A stretch of DNA of 64,000 nt from Arthrobacter yangruifuii (GTDB taxonomy: Bacteria; Actinomycetota; Actinomycetes; Actinomycetales; Micrococcaceae). Of the stretch, positions 32,639 through 41,406 are shown piece after piece. The stretch is taken from NCBI RefSeq assembly GCF_009192775.1, contig NZ_VTFX01000001.1, forward strand, positions 620,001-684,000, read 5' to 3'. The notes beneath the pieces were generated by a model. It saw only the letters and a list, made by a program, of their open reading frames with translations. It searched no databases and had not been told where the DNA came from. Both the position numbers and the translations under genes were made by a program. Each line of letters starts with the position of its first letter. Positions within the stretch are counted from its first letter, which is position 1.

Positions 32639-33616
32639 TTACTCCACCTGCGGGCTGAGCATGACGTTGTCTCCGTCCACCCGCAGCGAGGCCGTAAATG
32701 TGAAGGGCTCCTCGGCCACCAACGGGCTCTTGTCCCCGGTGAACAGGTCCACCTGGGTCGCGGTGACGCGGGCGGTTCCCCGCAGGGGACTGAGTACCCA
32801 GCGGCCCTCCGCCTGCGTCAGTTCGACCTCCGGATAATCCGCGATGCTCCAGCGGATCGGCTGTTCCACCCGGTTGTTGGTGAGGTGGTAGAACGGGCAG
32901 CCGGGCGGTGCCAGCCGGTCGGCTGCCGTGCAGCTGTCGAGGAATTCACGGATACCGGCATCGATCTTGGCGACCAGTTCCTTAGTGGCCTCCGGCTCCA
33001 GGGCGAGCCGCGGATTCCCCTCCGCCGTCACCAGCGTCACCTGCTCCGGGGCGGCCAGATACTGGCTCTGATAGGAGGCCGCAACCCGCGAGAGGGGGAA
33101 GGCCGCGAAAGTGTTGGCGCCCTCCGGAAGCGTCACCCGCACGCCATTGAGGGCTGCTTCGCGCAGGGACGGGGCACTCACCTGCACGGTGGGCAGCGCG
33201 GATGGCACGAAGTCCCAGGTATCAAAAAAGAACCAGCGTTTGCCGGTGTTTTCCAGCACGAAACGCGCGGTCTCTTCAGCGGAGCCGTAGGCATAGTCCA
33301 CCGCGACTTCAACCCTGCCCCCGCCGACGTCCTCGGCAGCACCGATGCTGCGCACCTGCAGTCCCTTGACCGAGGCCCGGAGCGCATCCCCGTCCAGCAG
33401 CGCGGCGTTGGCATCGGGAACCTGCGCGTTGAGCAGTCCCAGTGCCTGTCCGCCCTCCCCGTCCGCGAGCTTCTGCAGATAGCTTTCGACGTGCCGGTCA
33501 GGGCCGTACGCTTTCGCGTTCACGAAATAGATCACGACGACGGCGGCCGCGACCGTAAGCATGAGGGCAAGCAGCCAGGCGGCCACTGCCTTGATTACCG
33601 ATGATGTTCCCTGCAC
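32639..33616 (-). CDS. Conserved membrane-anchored protein of unknown function
   Basis: 325 aa if it starts at GTG 33616; a TTG at 33643 lies inside the preceding terminator and is unlikely. TAACGT ends seven bases before the GTG (minus strand), indicating a leaderless mRNA. One N-terminal membrane segment (VAAWLLALMLTVAAAVVVIYF), then an extracytoplasmic region with no recognised catalytic motif; two cysteines (CTAADRLAPPGC) may form a disulfide. The early DRHVESYLQKLADGEGGQALGLL resembles the start of small secreted ligand-binding folds. I do not recognise the family. Lies downstream of the trehalose-importer operon but separately transcribed. Confidence 0.7.
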   Translation of the reverse strand: MQGTSSVIKAVAAWLLALMLTVAAAVVVIYFVNAKAYGPDRHVESYLQKLADGEGGQALGLLNAQVPDANAALLDGDALRASVKGLQVRSIGAAEDVGGGRVEVAVDYAYGSAEETARFVLENTGKRWFFFDTWDFVPSALPTVQVSAPSLREAALNGVRVTLPEGANTFAAFPLSRVAASYQSQYLAAPEQVTLVTAEGNPRLALEPEATKELVAKIDAGIREFLDSCTAADRLAPPGCPFYHLTNNRVEQPIRWSIADYPEVELTQAEGRWVLSPLRGTARVTATQVDLFTGDKSPLVAEEPFTFTASLRVDGDNVMLSPQVE

Positions 33617-33643
33617 TGGTATTACGTTACCCGCCCGGAACAA

Positions 33644-33677
33644 CGAAGGCCGGATCGGTTCCCCGCTCCGGCCTTCG
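33644..33677 (-). terminator. Terminator after the sugC-like ATPase gene
   Basis: CGAAGGCCGGA (33644-33654) pairs with TCCGGCCTTCG (33667-33677). It lies downstream of the minus-strand importer operon and just upstream of the leaderless membrane-protein gene. Confidence 0.7.
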
Positions 33678-33723
33678 TGTCAGGAGCCCCGGCGGCGGCC
33701 GGGCGCCCCGGGGCGCGGGGGCC

Positions 33724-34980
33724 CTAGGAAGCCGCCGGCATTGTCTCGTGGGCAGCGGCGATTTCCTCGGCACGGGCGGCGTTGGCTTCTTCCGTCAGCT
33801 CGGCACCGGCATCGGCATCACGGGTCAGGTTCTCACCGGTCTCCGGGTCGAACAGGTGCACCTTCCGGGTGTCCAGCCATAGCTCGGCGTCGCGGCCGCC
33901 GCGGATCCGGCTGGCGGCGTCGAGGGTGACCACCACCTGCGGGCGCAGCTCGTCAGCGTCCATGTCACGGGCCAGGTTGTCCAGAAGTTCCCGCACCTCG
34001 GGGGTGGGGTCGAAGTGGATGTACCCGTACTGCTCGTTGCCCAGCCACTCCGTATGGGTGATGGGTGCCGTAAAGGTGGAACCGTGGTGGCGCTTGCTTT
34101 CCTCCACCAGGGACGCGTCCTCGAAGAACTCGGGACGGATGCCGACCAGGACCACCTTTTTGCCGGCAGCCTTCGCCGCCTTGTCCTCGGGAATGTGGAT
34201 GTCGCCGACGGAGGTCTTCAGGACGCCGTTCTCCAGTGTTGCGGGCAGGAAGTTCATCGACGGGGATCCGATGAAACCGGCCACGAACAGGTTGATGGGC
34301 TGTTCATAGAGCTCGCGCGGGGAGGCGACCTGCTGCAGCACGCCCTTCTTCAGCACGGCCACCCGGTCACCCAGGGTCATGGCCTCGGTCTGGTCGTGGG
34401 TCACGTAGACACTGGTGGTGGCGAGGCGGCGCTGCATCTGCGCAATCTCCGCACGCATCTGGCCGCGCAGCTTGGCGTCCAGGTTGGAAAGCGGCTCATC
34501 GAAGAGGAACGCGTCCGCCTGACGGACAATGGCCCGGCCCATGGCCACCCGCTGGCGCTGGCCGCCGGAAAGGTTGGCCGGCTTGCGGTCGAGGTGATCC
34601 GTCAGTTCCAGTGTGGCGGCTGCGTCGGTAACCAGCTTGCGGACCTCCTCTTCCTTGTACTTGCCCTTGTTCAGGCGCAGCGGGAAGGCAATGTTTTCAT
34701 ACACGGTCAGGTGCGGGTAGAGCGCGTAGTTCTGGAACACCATGGCCAGGTTGCGGTCACGGGGTGCCTTGTCATTTACGCGCACACCGTTGATCAAAAG
34801 GTCGCCGGAGGTGATGTCCTCCAGGCCTACGATCATGCGCAGCAGCGTCGACTTGCCGCAGCCCGAGGGGCCCACCAGGATGATGAACTCTCCGTCAGCG
34901 ATGTCCAGGCTGACATCATTGACGGCCGGGAAACCGTCGCCGTACTTCTTGACGAGGTTCTTGAGGGTAATAGATGCCAT
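33724..34980 (-). CDS. Sugar ABC transporter ATPase (SugC/UgpC/MsiK-like)
   Basis: 418 aa, ATG 34980 with AAAGGATC before it. Walker A GPSGCGKST at 37-45, Q-loop VFQNYALYPHLTVYEN, signature LSGGQRQRVAMGRA, Walker B AFLFDEPLSNLDAKLR, H-loop VTHDQTEAM, then the C-terminal TOBE/MalK regulatory domain with GIRPEFF. The LpqY-like binding protein and two permeases lie upstream on the same strand in the order lpqY-sugA-sugB-sugC. It should hydrolyse ATP to drive trehalose uptake (inference from order and binding-protein similarity). A 39-base gap separates it from the permease gene. Confidence 0.92.
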   Translation of the reverse strand: MASITLKNLVKKYGDGFPAVNDVSLDIADGEFIILVGPSGCGKSTLLRMIVGLEDITSGDLLINGVRVNDKAPRDRNLAMVFQNYALYPHLTVYENIAFPLRLNKGKYKEEEVRKLVTDAAATLELTDHLDRKPANLSGGQRQRVAMGRAIVRQADAFLFDEPLSNLDAKLRGQMRAEIAQMQRRLATTSVYVTHDQTEAMTLGDRVAVLKKGVLQQVASPRELYEQPINLFVAGFIGSPSMNFLPATLENGVLKTSVGDIHIPEDKAAKAAGKKVVLVGIRPEFFEDASLVEESKRHHGSTFTAPITHTEWLGNEQYGYIHFDPTPEVRELLDNLARDMDADELRPQVVVTLDAASRIRGGRDAELWLDTRKVHLFDPETGENLTRDADAGAELTEEANAARAEEIAAAHETMPAAS

Positions 34981-35019
34981 GGTTAGGGATCCTTTTCTTT
35001 CGTCCGGGTGCCGAAGGGA

Positions 35020-35862
35020 CTAGCCCTTGACGGCGCCCTGGGTTAGGCCGGAGACGATTTGGCGCTGGAACGCCAGCACCAGGACAACTACGGGGATGGT
35101 GACAATGATCGCCGCGGCGGAGATGGCTCCGGTGGGTTCCTCGAACTGGGATGCGCCGGTGAAGAACGCCAGCGCCGCCGGTACCGGGCGCGCAGCCTCC
35201 GTGGAGGTCAGCGAAATGCCGTACACGAAGTCGTTCCAGGCGATGAAGAACGCGATGATCGCGGTGGTGAAGACGCCGGGGGCCGCCAGCGGAACTATGG
35301 CCTTGCGGAACGCCTGCCATGTGGTGGCTCCGTCAACCTGCGCGGCCTGCTCGAGTTCCCACGGGATCTGCCGGAAGAAGGCTGCCAGGGTCCAGATGGA
35401 GATCGGCAGTGTCAGGGACAGGTAGGGGATGATCAGGCCGGGCCAGGTGTCATAGAGACCGATGTTGCGCCACAGGTTGAACAGCGGGGTCACGATGGAG
35501 ATCACCGGGAAAATCGAAACGCCCAGCGCCGTGGTCAGCACCAGCTTCTTGCCCGGGAAGTCCAGCCGGGCAATGGCGTAGGCGCACAGGGTAGCCAGAA
35601 TGACCGCGATAAAGGTGGAGATCAGGCAGATGCCGATGGAGTTGCGCAGGCTGCTCAGGAACAGCCCCTGCGCATCGCCGACCAGGATCTGCTCGTAGTT
35701 GCTGAAGGACCACTTGGTCGGGAGGAAGGTCCCGGAGGTGAGGTCGCTGGGCAGCTTGAACGAGGTCGCGAGGATCGACGCCACCGGGAACAATGCGTAC
35801 AGGACAACCAAAACCGAAATAATGGTCCAAATCGTCCGCCGTTTGGCAGGTGAGGACTTCAC
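35020..35862 (-). CDS. Carbohydrate ABC transporter permease, MalG type (SugB-like)
   Basis: 280 aa from GTG 35862 with GAGGGGG before it; the ribosome site overlaps the end of the preceding gene. Six hydrophobic segments. The EAA loop reads EQAAQVDGATTWQAFRKAIVPLAAPG, the ATPase-docking motif of MalG-type permeases, and the N-terminus resembles SSPAKRRTIWTIISVLVVLYALFP. Forms the transmembrane channel with the next upstream MalF-type partner. Position in the operon equals SugB of mycobacteria. Confidence 0.92.
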   Translation of the reverse strand: MKSSPAKRRTIWTIISVLVVLYALFPVASILATSFKLPSDLTSGTFLPTKWSFSNYEQILVGDAQGLFLSSLRNSIGICLISTFIAVILATLCAYAIARLDFPGKKLVLTTALGVSIFPVISIVTPLFNLWRNIGLYDTWPGLIIPYLSLTLPISIWTLAAFFRQIPWELEQAAQVDGATTWQAFRKAIVPLAAPGVFTTAIIAFFIAWNDFVYGISLTSTEAARPVPAALAFFTGASQFEEPTGAISAAAIIVTIPVVVLVLAFQRQIVSGLTQGAVKG

Positions 35863-36825
35863 TTAATTACCCCCTCGGGCGCCGGAAAGGTCCACTTTGA
35901 ACAGTTTGATGGCGATGAAGCAGATGATGATCACGCAGATGAACAGCAGGACCGATACGGCCGAGCCCATGCCGATTTCCAGGCGGGTAATCGACGTGCG
36001 GTAGGCCAGCAGGGAGAGCACCTCGGTCCCGTACGCACCGTTGGTCATGATGTACACGTTGTCGAAGATGCGGAAGGCGTCCAGTGCGCGGAACAGGACG
36101 GCAACCATGATGGCTGCCTTCATGTTCGGGATGATCACCTTGGACATCCGCTGCCACCAGGAGGCGCCGTCGACCTCCGCCGCTTCGGTCAGTTCGCCGG
36201 GGACCTGGGCCAGGCCGGCGAGCAGCAGCAGCGAGATGAACGGGGTGGTCTTCCAGATTTCCGACGCCATGATGACTGACAGTGCCGTCCAGGTATCCGC
36301 GAACCAGTTCAGGTCGGCGTCGACGCCCGGCACCCAGCTGAACCAGTTGTTGACGTAGCCGGAGTTGATGTCGAAGGCGTAGAACCAGGCGAAGGCCGAA
36401 ACCACGGTGATGATGCCGTACGGCACGAGGATGGCGGTGCGCAGCCAGCCGCGGACGGCCTTCAGGGCACTGTTCATGATCAGGGCCAGGGCAAAGCCGA
36501 GGATCAGTTCAACCACGACAGTGATGACGGTGATCAGCACGGTGACGCCGAGGTCACGCCAGAACAAGGTGTCCGAAAGGATGGTGGCGTAGTTGCCCAG
36601 GCCGATGAACTCCCGGTCCGACGGAGCCGTGAGGCGGTACTTGAACAGGGACTCCCAGAGTGCCAGGAGGATCGGATAGGCGGTGACCGCCAGCATGATG
36701 ATGAAAGCGGGTCCGGCGAGCCAGAAACCCAGCCGCCGCTCCGCCTTGGCACGGTCGCTGAGTGGCTGTTTGGGCTGGGTGGACCGGGCCGGGGCATCCC
36801 GGACCGCTTCGACGGAAGTGCTCAC
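35863..36825 (-). CDS. Carbohydrate ABC transporter permease, MalF type (SugA-like)
   Basis: 320 aa from GTG 36825, with GAGGGGAG before it; its start overlaps the binding-protein stop (GTGA), giving translational coupling. About seven hydrophobic segments after a 25-residue N-tail. The EAA loop is LTEAAEVDGASWWQRMSKVIIPNMK. Its partner is encoded directly after its TAA with no gap. Occupies the SugA position in the lpqY-sugABC order. Confidence 0.92.
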   Translation of the reverse strand: MSTSVEAVRDAPARSTQPKQPLSDRAKAERRLGFWLAGPAFIIMLAVTAYPILLALWESLFKYRLTAPSDREFIGLGNYATILSDTLFWRDLGVTVLITVITVVVELILGFALALIMNSALKAVRGWLRTAILVPYGIITVVSAFAWFYAFDINSGYVNNWFSWVPGVDADLNWFADTWTALSVIMASEIWKTTPFISLLLLAGLAQVPGELTEAAEVDGASWWQRMSKVIIPNMKAAIMVAVLFRALDAFRIFDNVYIMTNGAYGTEVLSLLAYRTSITRLEIGMGSAVSVLLFICVIIICFIAIKLFKVDLSGARGGN

Positions 36826-38144
36826 AGCAGTTTCTCCCCTCTAAGGACTTCGAGGATGAATTCCTGGCTCTCGGCCGGGGTGGTGTCCGGATTGACGTCG
36901 CTCGGCGGAGTCCAGGTCTGCTGGATGCCGGTGGAAATTTCGTTGTAGTACGGGGTCTGCGGGCGCGGTACGGCCAGCTCCAGCGAATCCCGGATGGTCG
37001 GTGCCATCGGGAAGGTTTCCTCGAGCCCCGGCGAGTCGTAGGCCGCTTCATTGGAGGGCGGGTTGCCGTTGGTCTCGAAGTACTGGGCCTGGTTCTCGGG
37101 GGAGACAATGCACTCGATGGCCTGGTACGCCAGATCCGGGTGCTGGCTATTCGAACCCACGCCGAGGTTGATGCCGCCCAGCGGGGGAGCAGTCTCTTCA
37201 CCCTCGTTCATGGCCGGATACAGGGCCCAGCCGATGTCGTCAATGAGGGACGCCGGCAAGGCGCCTTCCTCGACCGACGCGTTGGTGGCCGGCCAGACGA
37301 ACGGGTAGTTGACCATGAACGAGCCCTGGTCGCCCTGGAACTGGATCATGGAGGTGTTTTCCGTCTGGGTCGGCAGCCCGGGACCGCCCAGGCCTTCCTT
37401 GCCGATTGTGGAAACCACTTCGGCGGCCTGCTTGCCTGCGTCCGTGTCCAGCCCCAGCTTGATTTCATCCGCCGCGGCATCCGGATTCTCCACGATCTTG
37501 CCGCCGGCCGATGCCACCAGGGCGTTGACCCACACGGTCATGGATTCGGCCCGCGCGCCCTGCACGCCGATGTACTTGTCCTGGCTGCTGGCCGCTTCGA
37601 TGATCTGGTCCCAGGTCACGGGCTGGGTCATGTCCAGTCCTGCCGCCGAGGCCACGGATTTGCGGTACCAGAGGATCTGGGTGTTGGCCCAGAACGGGAC
37701 CGCGACGACTTTGTCCTTCCACTTCGCTCCGGCGAGGGCGCCTTCGAGGACACCCTCGGTGGTGCGCTCGGCAACATCGTCGGGAACCGGTGCCAGATAT
37801 CCCGGTTCGGCATATTCGGGAACGTTGGGCGGGTCAAGGCTCATGATGTCCATGCTCTTGTCCCCGGCTGCCAGCCGTCGGGCCAGCTGTTCGCGCTGGG
37901 CGGCGGCGTCATTGGGGAGCAGGGACGTTTCGATGGTGTAGGCGCCCCCGGAAGCGTCACTGCACTGCTTCGCGAGTTCTGCCTGTCCGCCGGCATCGGG
38001 GTTGATGTACCAGGTCAATGTCGGGGCTGCGCCCTCGTCGGTTCCGCAGCCGGATAGGAGTGTCGCGCCCAGGGCCAGGGCAACGCCGGCCGCTGCCCGT
38101 GCCCCTTTCCGGGTATGCCCCCAGTATCTTGCGTCCTTTGGCAT
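36822..38144 (-). CDS. Extracellular solute-binding lipoprotein, LpqY-like (trehalose)
   Basis: 440 aa from ATG 38144, with GGTGGAGG ahead; a longer frame has no better start. Signal peptide ends LLSGC with lipidated C33. Features shared with mycobacterial LpqY: TWYINPD in the first strand, RRLAAGDKSMDIMSLD, FWANTQILWYRKS, GGINLGVGSN, and a late PMAPTIRDSLELAVPRPQTP. LpqY binds trehalose; in mycobacteria the system recycles trehalose released from cell-envelope mycolates. Arthrobacter lacks mycolates, so uptake of trehalose as food or osmolyte is more likely. First gene of the minus-strand importer operon. Confidence 0.85.
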   Translation of the reverse strand: MPKDARYWGHTRKGARAAAGVALALGATLLSGCGTDEGAAPTLTWYINPDAGGQAELAKQCSDASGGAYTIETSLLPNDAAAQREQLARRLAAGDKSMDIMSLDPPNVPEYAEPGYLAPVPDDVAERTTEGVLEGALAGAKWKDKVVAVPFWANTQILWYRKSVASAAGLDMTQPVTWDQIIEAASSQDKYIGVQGARAESMTVWVNALVASAGGKIVENPDAAADEIKLGLDTDAGKQAAEVVSTIGKEGLGGPGLPTQTENTSMIQFQGDQGSFMVNYPFVWPATNASVEEGALPASLIDDIGWALYPAMNEGEETAPPLGGINLGVGSNSQHPDLAYQAIECIVSPENQAQYFETNGNPPSNEAAYDSPGLEETFPMAPTIRDSLELAVPRPQTPYYNEISTGIQQTWTPPSDVNPDTTPAESQEFILEVLRGEKLL

Positions 38145-38283
38145 CGGTACTGTGCCTCCACCTCGTCGTAAGCGTCCCCTGCAGCCGTGCATGAGACGGA
38201 CTGCACACTAAGCAGCCTTCGGCTCGACCCTATGCCTTGAACGTAATTTACGCCACATCGGAAGCCCCAAACCCGATAGCGGG

Positions 38284-39210
38284 TCAGGCCAGCAGCGCTG
38301 CCACCAGGACAAGGACCGGAAGCGAGGCAATGGTGGTGAGCAGGACGGTGTCCTTGGCCACCAGCACGCCTTCCTCGTAGCGGGCCGCGGCAACGAACAC
38401 ATTCTGGGCGGTGGGCAGCGATGCGGTCACGACGACGGCGAACAGCAGGTGTCCCTCCATGCCCAGGAGGAAGCGGGCCAGCAGGAAGGCAAGCAGCGGC
38501 TGGACAATGAGCTTGAAGGCGGAGGCCAGGACGACGTCGACCCGGCGGCCGCCGTCGGCAGTGAGCGGCCGGGAACCGACCAGGGAAATGCCGAAGGCAA
38601 GCAGCATCGCCGGAACCGCGGCCCCGCCGATCAGGGAGACGGGCTCATGGATGATTTCCGGCAGCGCGGTGCCGGTGGCACCCAGCACCAGGCCGATCAG
38701 CGAACCCACAATGATGGGGTTGCGCACCACCTGCCCGGCAAAAACCCGGAGTGAGGTCCGCCGGCCGCTGGTGGCCGAATCCATCAGCATCAGGAAGAAC
38801 GGCGTGTAGAAGGCGAGCTGGAAAATCAGCACGGGCGCGATGTAGGCGGCGTCCCCGAGGACATACACGCAGATGGGCAGGCCGAGGTTGGCGGCATTCA
38901 CCAGTGACGAGGACATGCCGGAGATGAGGAGCTCGGGCAGCGGACGGTGAAGCCACCAGCGGGTGGCCAGCACATACAGGCCGGCCGTGACCAGTGCGCT
39001 CAGGGCGGCCACCAGCAGCGGAAACGAGAAAACCGTGTCCAGGTCCGCATCGCTGAGGGTAATGAGCAGCAGTGCGGGGGACGCGACGAAGAACGCCAGA
39101 CGGCTCAGGACGGTCTGGGCGTTTTCCCCCAGCACGCCGAGCCGGCCGATGCCGTACCCCGTGAGGATGATGATCCAGACAACTGCGAATCCGGTGAGTA
39201 CCCCCAGCAC
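38284..39210 (-). CDS. AEC-family (auxin efflux carrier-like) transporter
   Basis: 308 aa from GTG 39210, nine bases after the panD stop; no strong ribosome site. About ten hydrophobic helices in two five-helix halves. LSRLAFFVASPALLLITLSD and SLVNAANLGLPICVYVLGD are the first-half signatures, and VVVTASLPTAQNVFVAAARY the second-half signature with the conserved P-T-A-x-N. The family exports auxin in plants and organic acids or other solutes in bacteria. Cotranscription with panD is likely from the short gap; a shared pathway is not evident. Confidence 0.88.
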   Translation of the reverse strand: MLGVLTGFAVVWIIILTGYGIGRLGVLGENAQTVLSRLAFFVASPALLLITLSDADLDTVFSFPLLVAALSALVTAGLYVLATRWWLHRPLPELLISGMSSSLVNAANLGLPICVYVLGDAAYIAPVLIFQLAFYTPFFLMLMDSATSGRRTSLRVFAGQVVRNPIIVGSLIGLVLGATGTALPEIIHEPVSLIGGAAVPAMLLAFGISLVGSRPLTADGGRRVDVVLASAFKLIVQPLLAFLLARFLLGMEGHLLFAVVVTASLPTAQNVFVAAARYEEGVLVAKDTVLLTTIASLPVLVLVAALLA

Positions 39211-39219
39211 CGGATGCTG

Positions 39220-39678
39220 CTATCCGGCGTGGGTGGGTACGTCCGGGTTCGCCATGACCTGGGTGTTGTCCAGGGCCAGCGGAGGACGCTGTGTGCCTTC
39301 GGTGACGGCTTCGGCCGGGTCTGTGCCCAGCTCCAGGATGCGGTTGGCGGAATCGACATGGACAACCGTGGGCACGAAGCTGAGGGCCTCTTCGGTGGTC
39401 ATATCGGCGTAGGTGATCAGGATGACCGTGTCACCGACCTGCACCAGGTGGGCGGCGGCACCGTTGATGCCGAGCACGCCTGTTCCACGCTCGCCGGCGA
39501 TGGTGTAGGTCTCCAGCCGGGCGCCGTTGGTGACGTCCACAATGGAGACAAGCTCGCCGGGCAGGATATCCGCGGCCTCGAGGAGGTCAAGATCGACCGT
39601 TACGGACCCTACGTAGTGCAGGTCGGCATGGGTCACCGTGGCGCGGTGGATTTTGGACTTAAACATTTTCCGGTTCAT
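39220..39678 (-). CDS. panD: Aspartate 1-decarboxylase proenzyme
   Basis: 152 aa from ATG 39678; ATG 39666 is also in frame but the longer form matches other actinobacterial PanD starts. TAGACT ends eight bases before the ATG on the minus strand and no ribosome site is seen, so it is probably leaderless. [10 protein letters not shown] shows the self-cleavage site between G24 and S25, generating the pyruvoyl group; [17 protein letters not shown] and [12 protein letters not shown] complete the family fingerprint. Converts aspartate to beta-alanine for pantothenate and CoA. A tRNA-Gly gene lies 65 bases upstream on the same strand. Confidence 0.95.
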   Translation of the reverse strand: MNRKMFKSKIHRATVTHADLHYVGSVTVDLDLLEAADILPGELVSIVDVTNGARLETYTIAGERGTGVLGINGAAAHLVQVGDTVILITYADMTTEEALSFVPTVVHVDSANRILELGTDPAEAVTEGTQRPPLALDNTQVMANPDVPTHAG

Positions 39679-39742
39679 CGCGGACCAGTCTACGCCGATT
39701 GTGCGGAGTTTCGATCCGGGGGTTGACACCGGATGGATGAGC

Positions 39743-39816
39743 TGGAGCGGGCGACGGGAATCGAACCCGCGTATCAAGCTTGGGAAGCTAGCGCTCTACC
39801 ATTGAGCTACGCCCGC
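39743..39816 (-). tRNA. tRNA-Gly (anticodon TCC)
   Basis: 74 bases on the minus strand including an encoded CCA. Acceptor GCGGGCG/CGCCCGC pairs fully, D-arm GCTC...GAGC, anticodon loop TTCCCAA with TCC at the centre, T-arm GCGGG TTCGATT CCCGT. The anticodon stem CTAGC/GCTTG has a T-T mismatch at positions 28-42. The gene reads GGA/GGG Gly codons. Confidence 0.96.
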
Positions 39817-39925
39817 AGTGTCCGGAGGAGATCCGGCACAATCCCTAACTTTACATGGAACCGGCGGGTTGCCTAATTCGCGTACGGACGCGCGGACGTA
39901 CGGCTCAGGACAGGAGCAGCGGGCG

Positions 39926-40207
39926 TTATTCGCCGGCAGGCCCCGGCCCGGCATCCGAATCGGCACCGGACCGGGCGCGTTCCACAAGTTCCCGCCACCG
40001 GCCCTTCACCTGTCGTTCCGGGATGGTGACGGCCGCCGGTCCCACGGAAATCTCGTAGGTGAACCGGTCCGGTTCGTTGTCCGGGGCCTCGGGCGGATCG
40101 CTGAGGAGCGGCAGCCACCGCTCGTGTGCCTCTTCGGAGCTGACCTGCGTGCTCCAGGTGCGCTGCATACCCGAAAAGCCGCCGCTGCGCACTACCACCA
40201 GTCTCAT
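39926..40207 (-). CDS. Emfourin-type inhibitor of protealysin-like M4 peptidase
   Basis: 93 aa from ATG 40207, which overlaps the protease stop by four bases (ATGA), so the two are translated together. RLVVVRSGGFSGMQRTW at the N-terminus and DRFTYEISV...VTIPERQVKGRWRELVERA further on match emfourins, small slow-binding inhibitors of protealysin-like proteases. No signal peptide; it should act in the cytoplasm on the co-encoded enzyme. The last ~15 residues are Gly/Asp/Pro rich. The identification is by memory of the family; a structure comparison would settle it. Confidence 0.82.
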   Translation of the reverse strand: MRLVVVRSGGFSGMQRTWSTQVSSEEAHERWLPLLSDPPEAPDNEPDRFTYEISVGPAAVTIPERQVKGRWRELVERARSGADSDAGPGPAGE

Positions 40208-41271
40208 ACCATGACGTTAACCTCTGTCCACGCGGCCTGAACAGCAGTACTTTCCTCCGTGCCCGCTCCGTAGCGTTTTTCCGCGGCCGTGAGCGTGGCG
40301 GCGGCGAAGACGGCAAAGGTCGCATCCGCGGGGAAATTGGGTTCAGTGATGGTGTCGTACCAGATCCGGCCGGCGCGCTCCCAGGCATAGCCGCCCAGGG
40401 CCTTTGCCGTCAGGTAAAAGGCCCGGTTGGGGATACCCGAATTGATGTGCACGCCGCCGTTGTCCGCGGAGGTCTTCACGAAGTCCTCCATGGACGCAGG
40501 CTGCGGGTCCTTGCCGAGTACGTCGTCGTCGTAGGCGGTGCCGGGTGCCTTCAGCGACCGCAGCGCGTGCCCCTGCACCTGCGCGGTGAACAGTCCTTCG
40601 CCGACCAGCCAGCCGGCCTGGTCTGCGGTCTGCCCCAGCAGTTTCTGCTCCACCAGGACGCCGAAGACGTCCGCCACCGATTCGTTGAGTGCCCCGGCCT
40701 GGTCACGGTAGTTGAGCTGCGCCGTGTACTGGATGATGCCGTGGGTCAGCTCGTGGGCAATGACCGTGAGGGATTTGCTGAAGCGTTCGAACACTTCGCC
40801 GTCGCCGTCGCCGAGCACCATCCGGGTGCCGTCCCAGAAGGCGTTGTCGTAGTCCCGTCCGTAGTGCACCGTGGCCTCGAGCGCCCGTCCTGCGCCGTCC
40901 AGCGAGGACCGGCCGTAGGCGTCGCTGAAGAGGGCGTAGGTGGCGCCCAGACCGTCGTAGGTTTCATCTACGGCCGGGTCGCCGGTGGCCGGAGCTCCCT
41001 CGGACCGCACCACCGTGCCGGGCAGTTCCTCCATGCCGAGGGCATCGGAGATGGTGCGGCGCAGCGACGGAGTGAGCGCCGTACCGGATCCGCGGGACGG
41101 GGCGGCGTGCGGCCCTGAACGCGCCGATTCAACTTTCCTGAAGCCGGTCAGTGCCCGGCGTGCCGCCTTGGCCGCTGTTGCCTTGGCGGGGTCTTCGGCC
41201 GCGGCAAGCCGGGCCAGCAGATACGGCGGAACGATGGAGCAGATCGAAGAAGCCACGCTCGAATTGGTCAC
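40204..41271 (-). CDS. Protealysin-like M4 metalloprotease
   Basis: 355 aa from GTG 41271, chosen because GAGGAGG lies shortly upstream; GTGs further up lack one. No signal peptide. The start reads SSICSIVPPYLLARLA, the short precursor motif (PPYLL) of protealysin-type proteases, then the catalytic domain with H173-E-L-T-H177 and N196-E197-S-V-A-D201, where H173, H177 and E197 are zinc ligands and E174 the base; HINSGIPNRAF carries the late catalytic His. An intracellular thermolysin-like enzyme, cotranscribed with its inhibitor. Natural substrates unknown; related enzymes cleave actin in host cells. Confidence 0.92.
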   Translation of the reverse strand: MTNSSVASSICSIVPPYLLARLAAAEDPAKATAAKAARRALTGFRKVESARSGPHAAPSRGSGTALTPSLRRTISDALGMEELPGTVVRSEGAPATGDPAVDETYDGLGATYALFSDAYGRSSLDGAGRALEATVHYGRDYDNAFWDGTRMVLGDGDGEVFERFSKSLTVIAHELTHGIIQYTAQLNYRDQAGALNESVADVFGVLVEQKLLGQTADQAGWLVGEGLFTAQVQGHALRSLKAPGTAYDDDVLGKDPQPASMEDFVKTSADNGGVHINSGIPNRAFYLTAKALGGYAWERAGRIWYDTITEPNFPADATFAVFAAATLTAAEKRYGAGTEESTAVQAAWTEVNVMV

Positions 41272-41406
41272 TGTACAGCCCTCCTCTGTGGTGAGGTTCC
41301 CCAGCGTAGGCTCCGGCACTGACACGGCAAGGGGCAGGACTGCAAAAACGGCATCAAATGGCCATAACGCAACCTAATCGGCTGTTTTCGGCCTTCGGCC
41401 GCCGGA

